DNA of 64,000 nt from Triplophysa rosa. Its lineage: Eukaryota; Chordata; Actinopteri; Cypriniformes; Nemacheilidae. Shown in pieces: positions 1-13,052 of this stretch. The position numbers were made by a program, and so were the translations under genes. The stretch covers positions 3,653,866 through 3,717,865 of the forward strand of contig NC_079905.1 in assembly GCF_024868665.1 (NCBI RefSeq), in the 5' to 3' direction. The notes under the pieces are model-generated. The model saw only the letters and a list, made by a program, of their open reading frames with translations, had not been told where the DNA came from and did not search any database. Positions within the stretch are counted from its first letter, which is position 1. Every line of letters starts with the position of its first letter.

Positions 1-700
1 AAACTTATTAAATGCTCAAATTAACAAACTAAGATGAATAAATGTTGTACAAGTATTGTTCAATGTTTATGTTAGCAAATGCACCAACAAATTTGTTAAC
101 AAATCGCTGCTGTCCATCCAAATCCTTGTATCTCCATATTTGGTGATTTTATTTTTTGCCATAAATTACTAGTCACCCTCTATGTTTGTCACTGGGTTTT
201 GCAAATATCTAACCAATAAAAAGTATTAAAAGGTGCTTGTCCACTTTGACAACACAGTATTTAATCATTTAAAAAGCAAAGTGTTTTTTCCATTTCCTGA
301 AAAACAGTGAATTTGTAAATCCGGGTTTTGGAAGCGCAGGGTCGAAATATAACCTTATTGTAAAGTGTTACCAAACAATAATACATTCAAATAAGATAAT
401 TAATTATATTTATACATTATTACATTAATATACATATATTATATATATACATATTAAATGGTTATATAGGTAAATAATAAAATTAAAACCTAAAGACTGT
501 ATTAGCCCTCTGACGGAATTTGAAATTCTGAAACGGTTATTTTTAGTGAATCAAAAACTGTTGCACTGTAGATTAAAACATGTTATACAATAACAAAACT
601 ACGGTAAATCTCTACAGAATAAGTGAAAATTGCATTGAAAATGAAAACAGAAGCATCTACGGTCTCTTTCAGTCTACTTAAGATGCTAAAGACCTTTTAT
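1..700. other. AT-rich sequence, no gene seen
   Basis: Very AT-rich, with TATATA runs at 420-470. Inside the presumed long intron of the signal-peptide gene. Confidence 0.6.
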
Positions 701-848
701 GGCATTTACATTTATGCATTTGGCAGACGCTTAAAAGCAACTCACATTGCATTATACTATACATTGTATCCGAGTATGTGCAATCCCCTGGGATCGAACC
801 CATGACCTTGGCGTTGCTAGCGCCATGCTCTAACCACTGAACTACAGG
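701..848 (-). mobile_element. tRNA-derived SINE
   Basis: Minus strand shows a tRNA-like head: A box TAGTTCAGTGG (844-834), then GGTTCGATCC (B box, 800-791). The tail, read on the plus strand, has TTTGGCAGACGCTT, a sequence very common in teleost SINEs. No real tRNA gene: the fold is not kept and the element continues into the SINE tail. Confidence 0.75.
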
Positions 849-3800
849 TAAGCATCTCATGTCTTCAATTCCTTTTACAAAAACCATAACATGTTTATTA
901 GACACACCTAGCTATCCACTTCACAGAGAAAAATCAGAACAAAGGAAAGAGAGAAACAGCAGATGACAGAAAGATAAACTAACTGAAGTGGAGAGGCAGG
1001 TGGCTACACACGTGAACCTCCATTATTCTCCAGCTGGGTTCTGTGTTGCCAAGGGCCTCAAGGTGCTGGACAGCAATGCTCATTTGAGTGCCATTAAAGG
1101 CAGTTTTCTATCCTCCGGCTGTACACTTACACTAACAGTGAACACACAGAACGAGGATGAAAGCCGAAGGGAGGGAGAGACCACTTAAAAGGGGAACGGA
1201 GACGGGGGCTGGTTACAACATATTTACTCGCTGTCATTGGTTCTCTCTCCTCATTAGCCCGCCGCAGGTCTGATCACTTTGTTAGAATTGATTCGGGACG
1301 AGCGTTGTTGGCTTGCCGTTCTCTCTAAAATGGACAAGTCTACAATTACCTCACCAGCATGTAAACAAGCCACGCACACCTACCAAGGAGAATGCAATGC
1401 ACAGAGCCGTCGCGGGCCCGGCTGTGTCTAATGCGTTCGAGCTCGAGCGAGCACTTGGACAAATATATTCCCTCCGCAGTCGGAGCGAAGCATTGATTTT
1501 CCCATATTACCACACGCCAGGGCCACAAAGAAAAGCCACCGCCACCATAATTGCAGTGTGCCGACAGCAAACTCCCAGAGAAAGACTGCATTTGGAAAGA
1601 CTGCATTTCCCAGAATTCCCAAGTAGATGAGGGAGAAATCATGTGCTTAAACAGGAAGAATGGAAGTTGGGAGTGGGGGGAGAGAGAAACTCATATGTAA
1701 AAGATTAGAGATGTGGTCTTCAGAGGCTCGTTCATTCTGAATCGAAGGTTAATCGCGTTACGGGAAAACCTCACCGTGGCAAATATGAGAGAGGGCGGCG
1801 GAAGGGGATGCAAACGTGACTCAATTCGAACATAAAAACAAACGAAAAAACATGAGGGTGTAATGGAGTGTGTGCATTATTCAAGGCATGTTCCAGATCT
1901 CACACGTGATCTTAAGAGCGCTCATCTGGGAATGAATGGAAATCAATTACCAGACATCTGTATGCACTTCTACAGTAAAGCGTGTTCGTGAAAGTCGGTC
2001 ACAAAGGTAAAGATCGTTCCATAATGAAGCCCAAGTGAGCCATCTGGAAAACACCCAAGCCTAACAAACTCAAGACAACGCACAAGCACGCATCCCCTCG
2101 AGCGCTGCTGTCGTCACATTACCCCCCAAAAAATCAAAACACATTATAGCCCGAGTGCAGCCTCTGAACTAACAGTGAGCACGCATCCCTACAAAGACAC
2201 GATTCGGGAAGGAGATGGCAGCGTAACAGATGGCACAACAGAGTGCTCATATTTATAGGAAATTCCCACTGTACTTTTATGAGCTTCCACTGTGGTAAAA
2301 TACTGCGTTCCCCTCCCGGGTGATTAGCCCCTAAATGAGAGCGGTTGTCGCCGAGCACACTTCACTGAGTATGCGCCCTGAGAATAATAGAGGTTAACAA
2401 GTGAGCAGAAGAAACGGGAAGGATTACAATAGAGGCTGGGCTAAGTAATTGAAGATGTTCATTTCTATGCTTTCAATTAAAACGCCGTGTCACGTTATCA
2501 ATACTCCGCGAGGAAGAAAGCGACACAACTGAAGCAAAACCACCAAATAACTTCCAATTCCCCTTTCTCTCAAAGATACGCACGAGCACGCGGAGACGAG
2601 CTGCGCCCGTGGACAAACAGATCATGGCATCACGGTCTCTACAGTAAGCAAATCTGTTTTTATTCGTTTTACAGATGAGAGAAAAGCTCGCGTCGAGCAA
2701 GGTTGTGGATTTTTATATCTAGGCATTTAATCATAACACGGTATTTGGAATTGAACAAGGCAGAACAACCGCCCAGCTACAGCTTATCTGGGCTGAACGT
2801 CAGGTGTTTCCATTCGCTGGTGTTATTATGCATAGACAAGTCGACACACACGCACACACACACACACAAACACACACTGATGGCTTTGGGATTTGGAGCT
2901 CTAAATTAGGTTGCTTGTCGCATTTTCCCCATAGCGAGCTGTGCTCTGATTAAAAGCACCCAATCTTTGGTTTTCCTCTCTCTCTCTCTCTCTCTTACAT
3001 AGCTCCACATCTAGCGCTATAGATCATGGGATTTCAAGGACCCCGAGTCCAATCTGTGCATAAAACATAAATACATACAAGAGGCATAGAAAAGTAATTA
3101 TATTACGTAAGCTTCACCTTGGGTGAGAGCTCGGACATTGTGTAGCACGAAGAACATTACCGCGATCTAATAAGATTTCCCTATTGTTTATCTAGCTGTC
3201 AATCAAACCCCGCACGTCCTTCTCGGAAGCAAAGCGATACCCGATAATTTGATCTCGGGCCTCATCTGTGTGAACCAACGATATATTGGATTGGGATGTG
3301 CCGCGGACACACAGCCAAAACAAATCTTTAGGGTCAAGGTCCAGTTGGACCTACAAAAAACAAACAAAAATTGTCAGTTCAAACATAGATGGGCTCTCAC
3401 ATCACACCTTTCCCTCAGATTTTCTCCCTTCCTAAGCCTATCATTCAGCTTTTCAGACGCTAATCCTCTTCACGCACACACAGACACATATCTCTCACAC
3501 AGATGTTACGCCTCTCAATCACAATACATCTAAACGTCCTAAACCAAGATTACTTTGCACCGCCACCTCTAAAGTCCTCCATCCTCCATGATCTTAGTAC
3601 ACAGTGTCCTGCGTTTTGTATTCCACGTTCATCCGTTCTGAGTCTGAAGGCTGTTTGTAGATCATTGGTGCTCATTAGCTTACGGTTACTTTGATCAGAG
3701 AAGGCAGATGCGAATCCGATCCTGGATCGGATGATACACTGCCCTCTGCGAGGACTAACACGCTTGCGCGCTCATCTTTATGCAGGCGCATCCGTCTCCT

Positions 3801-6681
3801 GATTGGCTTCTAACGAGCACGCCTGGGTTTGTTAGCACAGGGCTTTAACAATATCCCGCAGATGTGCGGTTCCCCGCGAGAAAGGTTGCCCTTCTCCGCT
3901 TTGAAAAATAACGCCGGCGAAAAGAAGATGTGATCAAAGGGCAATGCAAACAAGTGTGTCGACACATCAAGAGAAGGGGGATGCTGGAGGGTGGCGGTGG
4001 GAAAAAAGAAAGGGCTGCAATCTCTCTTCATGCCCCTTGTTTTCTAGGAACATTTGTTGTGGTGATAGGAGTCAGTGTCGTCAAGGCGACGGCGAGAGGG
4101 GAGGCAGCTGGGTGTCAAAGCAACAGCTGCTCATTCGCAGTCACATCTGGCGACAAGAGCGTTCGTCTCTGTGCCAACCGAACAGAGGGATGGAGAAAGA
4201 GACAAGGGGAGATTGAAAACGAAAGAAGGACAGATAGGAAGTGATGGATTGACAGATGGACAGAGTCTACAAAGTAAAAAAGTGCAACTGAGACCTGCAA
4301 TTCTTGCACAAACCGGTACCGCACATAAAAAGGTCTGGCACATAAATCCAACTTCAGGATTACTCATACATGAATGCTGTCAATAGTTGGTTTGCTCTGC
4401 CTCCAAGCTTTGCTAGTTCTGACATCTGTTCTCTTTCTCCATCTGCGTTTTGTACTTCAACACTCTTCTACTGCCTGCATCGACACGTCAATGCCCATCT
4501 CCAAAAACAAACAGATTCTCAGTAGTGCACGCACCATGATTCCCACCACGCTGGCCATCATAAAGGGTCAAATCTCACAAAGTCTGGGTTATATCGCATC
4601 CTAAATTTTATTAAAATAAATATTTTAACTGTTAATGCAGCACAAAACAAACCAACAAGATTTGATTTTGAAAAGATTACAATACACTTAAAGTACTACT
4701 CTTGTCTCTCATAAAAGTACAATAAGAAAGAGAATAAAACTGACAATAATGAGTAAAAAAGACAAAGAAAAACAAAACAAGAACTCTAAAAAAGTATTAT
4801 AACATTACAGTGGGTGTTCAATTGTCAAAAATATAATAACTGCAACTGTATTATTGATCCAAAAATGTGCTTTATTTTCTATATGTAAACCGCAATTCCT
4901 TCTGACAAGACTGAAAGACCAGTTATTTTATACATTCTACAAACATCTACCTTGTTTTTAAGAACAAACCGTTGGAATCATCAATTCGAAGGACACTGTG
5001 TAAACAACATGAAGGATTTCCTTACAAGCAGAAATACGTTTCTGACAGCGTACGGCTCCTCTGCGTTCTTCCCCTGCGCACTCTGATGTGTACATTATTT
5101 TTTAATAACGCTTGCATCTATTCGTCACACTAAAACCAGAGCATACTGGTCGCAACCAAAGATGGACTGCTCGCATTAAGACCTTTGCTGACCCACGTGG
5201 CTGCTCGACTTAAACTGAGAAATCTTTTCATAAGGCACATGTGTAGCACCGAGGTTTAACACAATATACAAAAACCAGCACATCAATCTTCACAGAGGCT
5301 CGGAGGAAAAGGGTATTTCCACACTTTAAAGAGCCCGGGTGAGTTGGCAATCCCCGAGCAGGAGTCTGCGGCATCTCTGAATGGCAGCTTGCTCACCGCA
5401 ACCTCCGCTGTGCTAATTTCGCACTTATCAGAAGAAACCAGGGCAATCGTGGCAGGAAGGCCCGGCGTATCTGGCTACAGAAGAACTCGATTGCAAACTG
5501 CACTGGGTGGTCGGGCAAACCTACTGGGGGCAAATCAGGAAACAAATGGCCTAGAACTGCTTGTGAACAGGGAGGCACTGGGTCCTAAAGCAGATAAAGC
5601 CAAAGTCAAGAAGCGCTCTGATTTTATCAAACGCCTTTTTGCGGTAGCATCCAGCTTCCTTTTCACAAAGCCTGACTGAACAACCAAGCCACTGCGCAGT
5701 TGTTTAGCTTCTTTTCTGAAGGCATGGCATCTCTCTCTCCCACCTCTTTATCTTTTAATTTGCCATATGCAGGACCAGATGGAATCCAAAGGTTTTTTTC
5801 GGGATATTCTGCACTGATGCAAGGGAAAAAAACACGTGTAAATCAGCAGAATGGATTTAAGGATGGCAAAACGGGTTGTAGAACTAAGAACGCTATAAAA
5901 AACAATGAAAGCATTATTAAATATTTATCAAAAATATTCAATGAAAAAAACACATTCTGTGAATATCTGCAAGGCTTCCTGCTGGTTCTGTGCAGGCTTG
6001 GCCATAGTGTCTCCTCATAATAAACACATTTATTAAATTTAGCACTCAGCTATCGACTAAAAGTGTGTCGGGTAATATTGATATTTAGCCACATCAGCGA
6101 AACGTGATACATGATACAAGCCATTCAGTGGTTTAGAAAAGCAAATGGACAAAACATTATAAGAGAGTGCACTGACGCCTGACTCGCGGCTGAAGAACTT
6201 CAAATGGTTAGTTCACGCTGCGCTAACAAACACCAAATGGTTTTGTTAAATCTACGTATTAACCTTGTTGGTGTTTATACTGCAAAACCAACATTTGATA
6301 TCTACCAGCCAAACTTAAAATATCTGAGATGTTTAAGTTTATCGAAACAGTGTGAACCTGATTTAACAGCTCAAAGTCCAAAAACAATGAACTCACTGAG
6401 AAATTCTAAAGGCCCGTTCACACAGAGACGAATAACTATAAGGATATCAATATTAACGATAACAACTTTAGTATCCACACCAATAATGTTTTGTTTATTC
6501 AAAGTCAATTTGAATGGATTTTGATTGTGAATGTTTTATCAGTCTGGGAAAAAAATGACAGTGATATTATTGTTACAGTTGTGGTGTGGACTCCATTATT
6601 ATAAATTCAAAATGTATTATACATTATACACTTATGCTATTAAAAACGTTGTAGATTTAAACATTATTATACAATTAGAAA
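849..6681. other. Unique non-coding sequence, no gene supported
   Basis: No frame with splice context or a family motif. The longest notable open stretch (5344-5679, plus) has no ATG; see Findings. A CTCF-like CTCGCAGAGGGCAG (minus) occurs near 3740-3755. Presumed intron. Confidence 0.55.
2975..2996. repeat. (TC)n microsatellite
   Basis: Short dinucleotide run; a CA/AC-rich stretch precedes it at 2844-2876. Confidence 0.85.
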
Positions 6682-7132
6682 GATTTTTTTCATTATAAAT
6701 TATAATAAAAATATAAAAAATAAAAATAAAATAAAAATTGCCAAAAAAAATTCATTTGCCAAAAACGAAAATGCTAAATTATTCAAATTAAAAATAAATT
6801 TGACTGATATCATTTTTTATTATTTCAATAAAATCTGTGATAATATTGTTGCCCTGAATTCTAATGGCCGTGAAAATATAGCAATGAAACTCTGATTTTT
6901 TCATTATAAAATATAATAAAAATATAAAAAATAAAAATTTACAAAAAAAATTACAAAAAAATTGACTAATTCATTTGCCAAAAAAGAAAATGCTAAATTA
7001 TTAAAACTAAAAATAAATTTGACTGATATAATTTTTTATTATTTCACTAAAATCTGTGATAATATTAATATTTATGATAATAATATTGTTACCCTGAATT
7101 CTAATGGCCATGAAAATAAAGAAATGAAAATC
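6682..7132 (+). repeat. Diverged AT-rich tandem duplication (2 units of ~212-239 bp)
   Basis: Units 6682-6893 and 6894-7132 share GATTTTT(TT)CATTATAAA at the start, TTCATTTGCCAAAAA, AATTTGACTGATAT, and GAATTCTAATGGCC. Unit 2 has an extra AATATTTATGATAATAAT stretch. The pair may be the core of a larger inverted-end element (AGGCCCG at 6410, CGGGCCT at 7158-7164). Confidence 0.75.
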
Positions 7133-8330
7133 TGATACTGTGACAGCCCCAGTGCATCGGGCCTTTCTTTTTTATTCTGCCTTAGAATAACACGATGGGT
7201 GGAGAGCTCACACATCTTGCGAAACTATTCCTACTCTTTAGCATGCTTACAAAAACAAACTACAAACGCATCTCCACCTTCAAAGAAAAGCACAAGTTAA
7301 AACTTTTCTTTAGGTTTCCTGCAGCTAAACTAACATTTTCTAAAAGGAATCTGCTGCGAGAAGTAACCATACAACTTGTAAGATCTACCATTCTGTGCGG
7401 GCAGATTCTTACATTCCTTCAAAATCACTTAAACCAGCTTCGGAACAAAGCAGCGCACAGCATCCACATTACAGTCACACACCGAGACACAGTGGTCCAC
7501 GATGAGCTCTAAAGTCACGGCACGAATAACAGTCTAGCTCTGCTTCTGGCTGAGATCAGAGACTGAGGAACACGCTCTGATGGGGAGAGCCATTGATCCA
7601 ACCGAGTCCGTGATCGGGTGTCAGTTTGCTCGCAGGTGCAGAGTTTAATTTGGTGGATCCGTGCCTCATCCATCTCCCACGGCAGCTTCTTTCCAGTGGG
7701 AAACTCCGGCGCCAGGCCTCCCTAATCTTCATCATCACCTCCGCGCCATCTCTGATCTGCTCTCGCACAGGCTCGCGTCCCGTCAGCTCATTAGCGAGCT
7801 TTACAGACACCTTCACTGTCAGACTCGCACTCCGTTTTCCTGTTTTTAGAATCCTACACGTATAATGAGGTTACCCCCACACTTTTTTCTTCTCTTTTTC
7901 TCGTTCGAGTCTAAGTGCCGCCTAGACTTCTCCCTCAATTGAGCTTTCACTCTTTCTCTCACTTGAGTCCTTTTTTCATATTATACCTCCTTTTCTAGCA
8001 TTTCCTGATCACCCTCTTCACCATCTGGGTCTTGCTCAATCTTCTCTCAGCTTCCATTTAATAGTCTGTCCTCTATAGTACACATATCCTTCCCGTCGCT
8101 TTCTTACTTTTCCATTTCAGTATAGCATTTTCAAGCTTTAGATTTAACAAAAATACTTTTCTCCTCTTAACTTTTTTCTCGCACCTGTGTGTAATTAAAC
8201 CCAAAACGAGTTATTTGACTCTTTCTCTGTCACCCGACAAGGATATTAATATTAACAAGACTCATCACTGCCATTGAAATGAATGGGGAGGAACGCAACG
8301 CTCAATATGGCCGCCCAAGCGAAGCTTTGT
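7133..8330. other. Non-coding sequence, no gene seen
   Basis: Mixed composition, pyrimidine-rich on the plus strand at 7850-8200. GC-richer unique block at 7540-7850 with overlapping short frames on both strands and no clear exon borders. Confidence 0.55.
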
Positions 8331-8971
8331 GCATTTACATTTACACATTTGGCAGACGCTTTTATCCAAAGCGACTTGCATTCAGTGTTGGGTAAGTTAC
8401 TCTGAAAAAGTAATTAATTACTAGTTACTAATTACACATTCGATAATGTAATTAGATTACTGTACAAGTTACTCTCTTCAAAAAGTATTTAATTACTTAT
8501 TACTAATTACTTCTATATCCTACATCAACCTTGATGAGTTAAGTGATTCAAGGATAGACTTGAAACGGCTCTTTTAATTCATTCAAATAAATAATATAAA
8601 ACTACATAAAGTAGTATTATTAATTACAAATGTGAGAATTATACATTAAAGCACGGATTTTAAAGTTAGACTTTGAATTTTGATGTAAATTCCTCTTCTG
8701 CACACACACATATTACACAAAGTATTTAGTTTAATTACATCAAAAGTAACTGTAATTAAATTACAGAAAAAAATAAGAGTAATCCCTTACTTTACTTTTT
8801 CAAGGGAAAAGTAATGAAATTACAGTAACTAATTACTTAGTAACTAGTTACACCCAACACTGCTTGCATTGCATAATACTATACATTTGTTTTTTTAAGT
8901 ATGTGCAATCCCTGGGATCGAACCCATGACCTTGCTTTGCTAACTTCATGCTCTAACCACTGAGCCACAGG
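8331..8971 (-). mobile_element. tRNA-derived SINE interrupted by a hAT-type MITE
   Basis: Same family as 701-848: tail part at 8331-8382 (GGCAGACGCTTTTATCCAAA), head part at 8871-8971 with B box GGTTCGATCC (8924-8915) and A box TGGCTCAGTGG (8967-8957). The two halves are separated by a 480-bp insertion (8383-8862). Confidence 0.78.
8383..8862. mobile_element. hAT-type MITE with exact 8-bp target duplication, nested in a SINE
   Basis: Ends are CAGTGTTGGGT and ACCCAACACTG (inverted), with many TAATTACT-type subterminal repeats. It is flanked by CTTGCATT on both sides (8375-8382 and 8863-8870). An 8-bp duplication is the hallmark of hAT elements. No transposase frame; 480 bp. Confidence 0.88.
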
Positions 8972-11467
8972 AAACAAACAGTACTGTTAACGTCATTTTT
9001 AAATGTTGCTTTTATATATGTCGTTTAACTGGGATTTTAGCTTGTGATTGTATAAATAGCAGTATTCCCATTCACGTCTTGTTTGAATTACGTAATAAAA
9101 CTGCCTGGAGACGGACTTTGCTGCCGATCTTCAATCGCTGCTTAATTCTGCAACTAAAAGCGAATTTGTATCGGTTAAAATGTAGTTCAGTAGTTATCTA
9201 TGGGTTACTGCACGACTGCACAGACGAATAAAAAAGCCACACTTATCCGGCTCTTTTCACTGAGCTAATTAATTAGGCAACTCCTTGCAGGCTGTCATCT
9301 GCACACGGACCATGCGCAAGACTGGTTCCACTAAAACTCCCCGGAGTACAAATCCAGTCTAATAAAGTCTTATAACTGTGGCCCGTAATGTAATGGAGTC
9401 ATCAAACCGCTGAGGTCCTGGATCGTCTCCAGCGCGCGACTACATCCGCGTATACGTCTTTTCGATCAATGAGCGCTCTGGCACGCTCAAACTGGGTTCG
9501 TGACATCCTCTGCTGTATGATCTACTGTTGATACTCGCCGTGTCGCTGGCCATCAGTGTCATTTAGAAGCACATTACTGGTGCAGTCGGGGTCACCAAAA
9601 CAGCTCGGCTATTACAACCCCACGCTGTTGTTTCTATTAAGAGAAGCAAGACGTTAATTCCAGCATAAACATGCTGTGTCTCTATTCCAATGCTGTGCTG
9701 AAATCGATTCGAAGCTATGAAATACCAACAGATGGAGACCAGACCTCAGCCAGATCTGATTTTAGATCCATGCATAATCTTTTGGACACTACTTGCCTAT
9801 GGATACGTGCTGCACCTCGCATTCAGATACGATCTGTCCTACATAGTACGCTAGATTAGGATTATAGCATCACAAAACGTAGTACTATGGAAATGGCATC
9901 AAAGGTAACTGGATAGTGTGCATCAGTAAACGTGTTTTGGGCATAAATGTGACAGTCAAAGCTGTCACAGCAGTTGGTAAATGTATAAATGGGTTGTTGA
10001 CAAAAATACCGTACATGTGTTCTATGGTGTGACAGTAAAAATGTAGAAAACGAACTTTTAATAATATATTATTTAATATTATTCATATTTATAACATAAA
10101 ATGGCGTAAAAGAGATTTATCTGCATTGTTTTTTTTGCTAAATTTTACCAGATAAAATTAATTCAAAATTTGCAGGCATTTGCAAACAACAATTTGCTAC
10201 CGCCTTAAGCGAGGTACACACTTTTACTGCCTGTTACAAGTGTTCGGATTCAAATGCAAACCCAGTTGCACTCTTTGCCAAAATACAGATGTTTTGCCAC
10301 AGGCGACTCTTGGCTAAACCTGTAGTTGATGGTTAATCTGTTAACCCTTTGATTACCCTGCCAACCTCAGTTTAACATGAACGTCAGATCCAGGCCCCCT
10401 TTCCTTGCCTCCCTTCCGCTTCAATCTTGGCCGATCTCTATCGGTCCATCTCTCCTCTCGGCATGTGAATAAATCAACACAGGGAGGGGAGCGGGAAAGG
10501 GGGCTAGAGAAAGTAGGGCACTTCAACCTGGTATGGGCAGCCCTAAGTAACACCGCTGAGAAAATAGAGAGAGAGATGTAGTTTGTGCGGAGAACACAAA
10601 TATGATGGTGAAAGAAGGAATAGCGGAGGGGCTTGTTGGATGTGGAAATAGGAAACCATTTACGCAGCGGGCGAAATGACAGATAGAGTACAAGAACAGG
10701 GCAGGGACTGGGAGGAAAGAGGCGATAAAGAAAGGAGAGGGCAGAGTGAATTGAGATGAGAAAATGATAGAGGTGGAGAAATTAGAGGAACGGATGGCGG
10801 CGCTGAGAATACAGATGGACAAAGACACAGAGGAGACAATTTCAGATGGGACGAAATAGAGATGTACTGAGAAAAAGTATAGAAATACAGAGAGACATGA
10901 GAAAGCCAAATCCACAAATCCTACAGTACGTGTACAAAAAAAGGTGAAAGTGCAAGAAACAAAGCATTGAAGCGGTTTCGAGAGCACACAGGGGCCATGT
11001 GTATATGATAGAGGTTGTGTATGAATATCTTATGCAAGCTCTGGAGATGAAAGCACATGGTTTTGACATTCTCTCTCTTCTTACTTCTCTCAGCCGCGCA
11101 TGTTCTCGTTCCTGAGGCAGTGTCTATTAAAATGTGTGTTTAATCGGGGAGTGTTACAGCTCTAATCATGCCTGGCATCGCACACACACACACACACACA
11201 ACTAACCATCCTCACACTCTTCATGTCACAGATTAGCTCAGGAGATAGGTGTCTCTTTTTCTCAAATTCTCACTACATACAAAACAGCTGGTGGAAGAAC
11301 GAAAGAGAGAGAGAGAGATGAAAGGAAAGCAAAGAAAGGAAAACAACAAAGATATACAAAAGCGTACAAAGGATCAAAGGAAGAACGTATACACTAACAA
11401 ATATAATGCGTGAAAGGGGAAAAAATGAACCAAGAAAAAGGATAAAAAATGTGCAGAACAAAACAAA
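8972..11467. other. Non-coding sequence, purine-biased right half
   Basis: No convincing exon. From about 10530 to 10990 the plus strand is strongly purine-rich, which creates long Phe/Ser/Leu-rich minus-strand frames that are compositional artefacts. Confidence 0.6.
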
Positions 11468-11565
11468 GAACGAACGAACGAACGAACGAACGAACGAACG
11501 AACGAACGAACGAACGAACGAACGAACGAACGAACGAACGAACGAACGAACGAACGAACGAACGA

Positions 11566-11636
<71 letters not shown>
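11468..11636. repeat. Compound tetranucleotide microsatellite (GAAC)24 (GAAA)18
   Basis: About 96 bp of GAAC followed without a break by about 73 bp of GAAA. It lies in a strongly purine-rich stretch (11290-11800). The open frames across it (NERT and KERK repeats) are by-products of the repeat. Confidence 0.95.
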
Positions 11637-11640
<4 letters not shown>

Positions 11641-12892
11641 CCAAAGAAACTAAAGATGGGAGCAAAGATGAAAAGCGAAAGAATGATCATGTGAAAAGAG
11701 CAGAAAGTGAAAGAATGATAAAGCTAGGCTACGAGTCTGGAAGGTTGTAAATAAAAGTAATGAGTTGCTGACAAAACCTCTTTACACTCGGTGGGGAAAT
11801 GATAGAGAGAAAGAGATACGGGCAAATAAATGAACTTTTTCAAAAAGCACAGCAGATGAATGTTTCCTCTTCATGCATTTCATCTGCTTCTGTTGAAAGT
11901 GGTTTTGAGTCACCCACATGAGAAAAGCCACGCAAGAATGAGCGGGAAAGTGGAGTGATGGAGGAAGAGCGCTCATGAGGGGAAATTACAATTTCCTGGA
12001 CTCCAAACATGCATATAACCAGAATTGCTCCCTCTTCTCTTCCAATCCCCCTTCCCACTACCCTCCGTCCCCCAAAAACACGACTACACACTGTACACAC
12101 ACAAGCACACCGAACAAATTACAAACAGGCTTGCGGCAGAATCATGAGGCCCACTTAGGGTAATAGTGTGTATGGGTGTCTCTGTGTGGAGGCCAAAAAC
12201 CGCGGCATGGTGCCCTTTCTGAAAGAAAAGGAACACGGGTTCAGCGTGCAACACAAGATATTTGTGGCCAGGCCGTGCAGACAGTGGCTAAAGCCCAGAA
12301 GACTAGTCACGCTAAACACTACAGATAAGCTAAGCTATGCTTCTAAAAGCTCTGTTATCGTCTCTCTTCTGCTCCTCTGTTGATAAGCTCTCATCACCCA
12401 GCACATATATCTACAGACGCTTACTGGTCTCTTTACTGGTCCTAACTCTTGCTTCCAGAAATGTTACTCCTGCAAAGTTTTCATGTGTACCACCAAAATG
12501 TTTTAAACATACTTTGAAAAGATTCCATAAAGCTTTGGGTTTCTCAGGACGTATGCCAGTAGCTCTTTATGTGATGTGTTTGTATAATAGACAGCCTTGT
12601 CAGTTAATGCAAGTGTTAATTCAATTTATCTGCCTGTCTTTTGTGGGTTTTGTATCGTGACGGTTTGTTTACTGTTAACATTCATGTAGCATTATGCAAT
12701 TTAATTTTGTATGAAGCAGCTTTAACCAACCTAGCCGGTTTGCAGGTGTTAGTTTGTGTGTCAGCCTAGTCGAGTGCCCTTCAGACGCAGGTTAGAAAGC
12801 AGACATGATGAGACACCAAATAAAACAAGCAAACCAGCAAGAGGTGTTTGGCTGTACAAACATGACTTGGGTTGTCTTTTTCAATCTGACTT

Positions 12893-13052
12893 AAAGGGAC
12901 AGTTCACCCCAAAATGAAAATGCTGTCATCGTTTACTCACCCTCGAGTTGTTCCAAATCTGTATAAATCTCTTTGTTTAATAAATTGTCATTTTTCCTAC
13001 TGTGGTAGCCAATGGTGGCCAAGAACTGTTTGGTTACAAGCATTCTTCCAAA
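12893..13052. mobile_element. Palindromic MITE fragment (TTCACCC family)
   Basis: GGGACAGTTCACCCCAAAATG start, followed by a CTCACCCTCGAGTTGTTCC block and an AAGCATTCTTCCAAATATC block; truncated on the right (only cores quoted). Confidence 0.6.

Noticed and set aside
785..848. tRNA gene
   Set aside because: A and B boxes are present but belong to a SINE head; no intact cloverleaf or terminator, and a SINE tail is attached.
10523..10987. 154-codon minus-strand frame rich in Phe/Ser/Leu
   Set aside because: Compositional artefact of a purine-rich plus strand; no domain, no splice context.
11273..11750. Open frames of Phe-Leu-Ser, NERT and KERK repeats
   Set aside because: Caused by the GAAC/GAAA microsatellite, with no conserved flanks.
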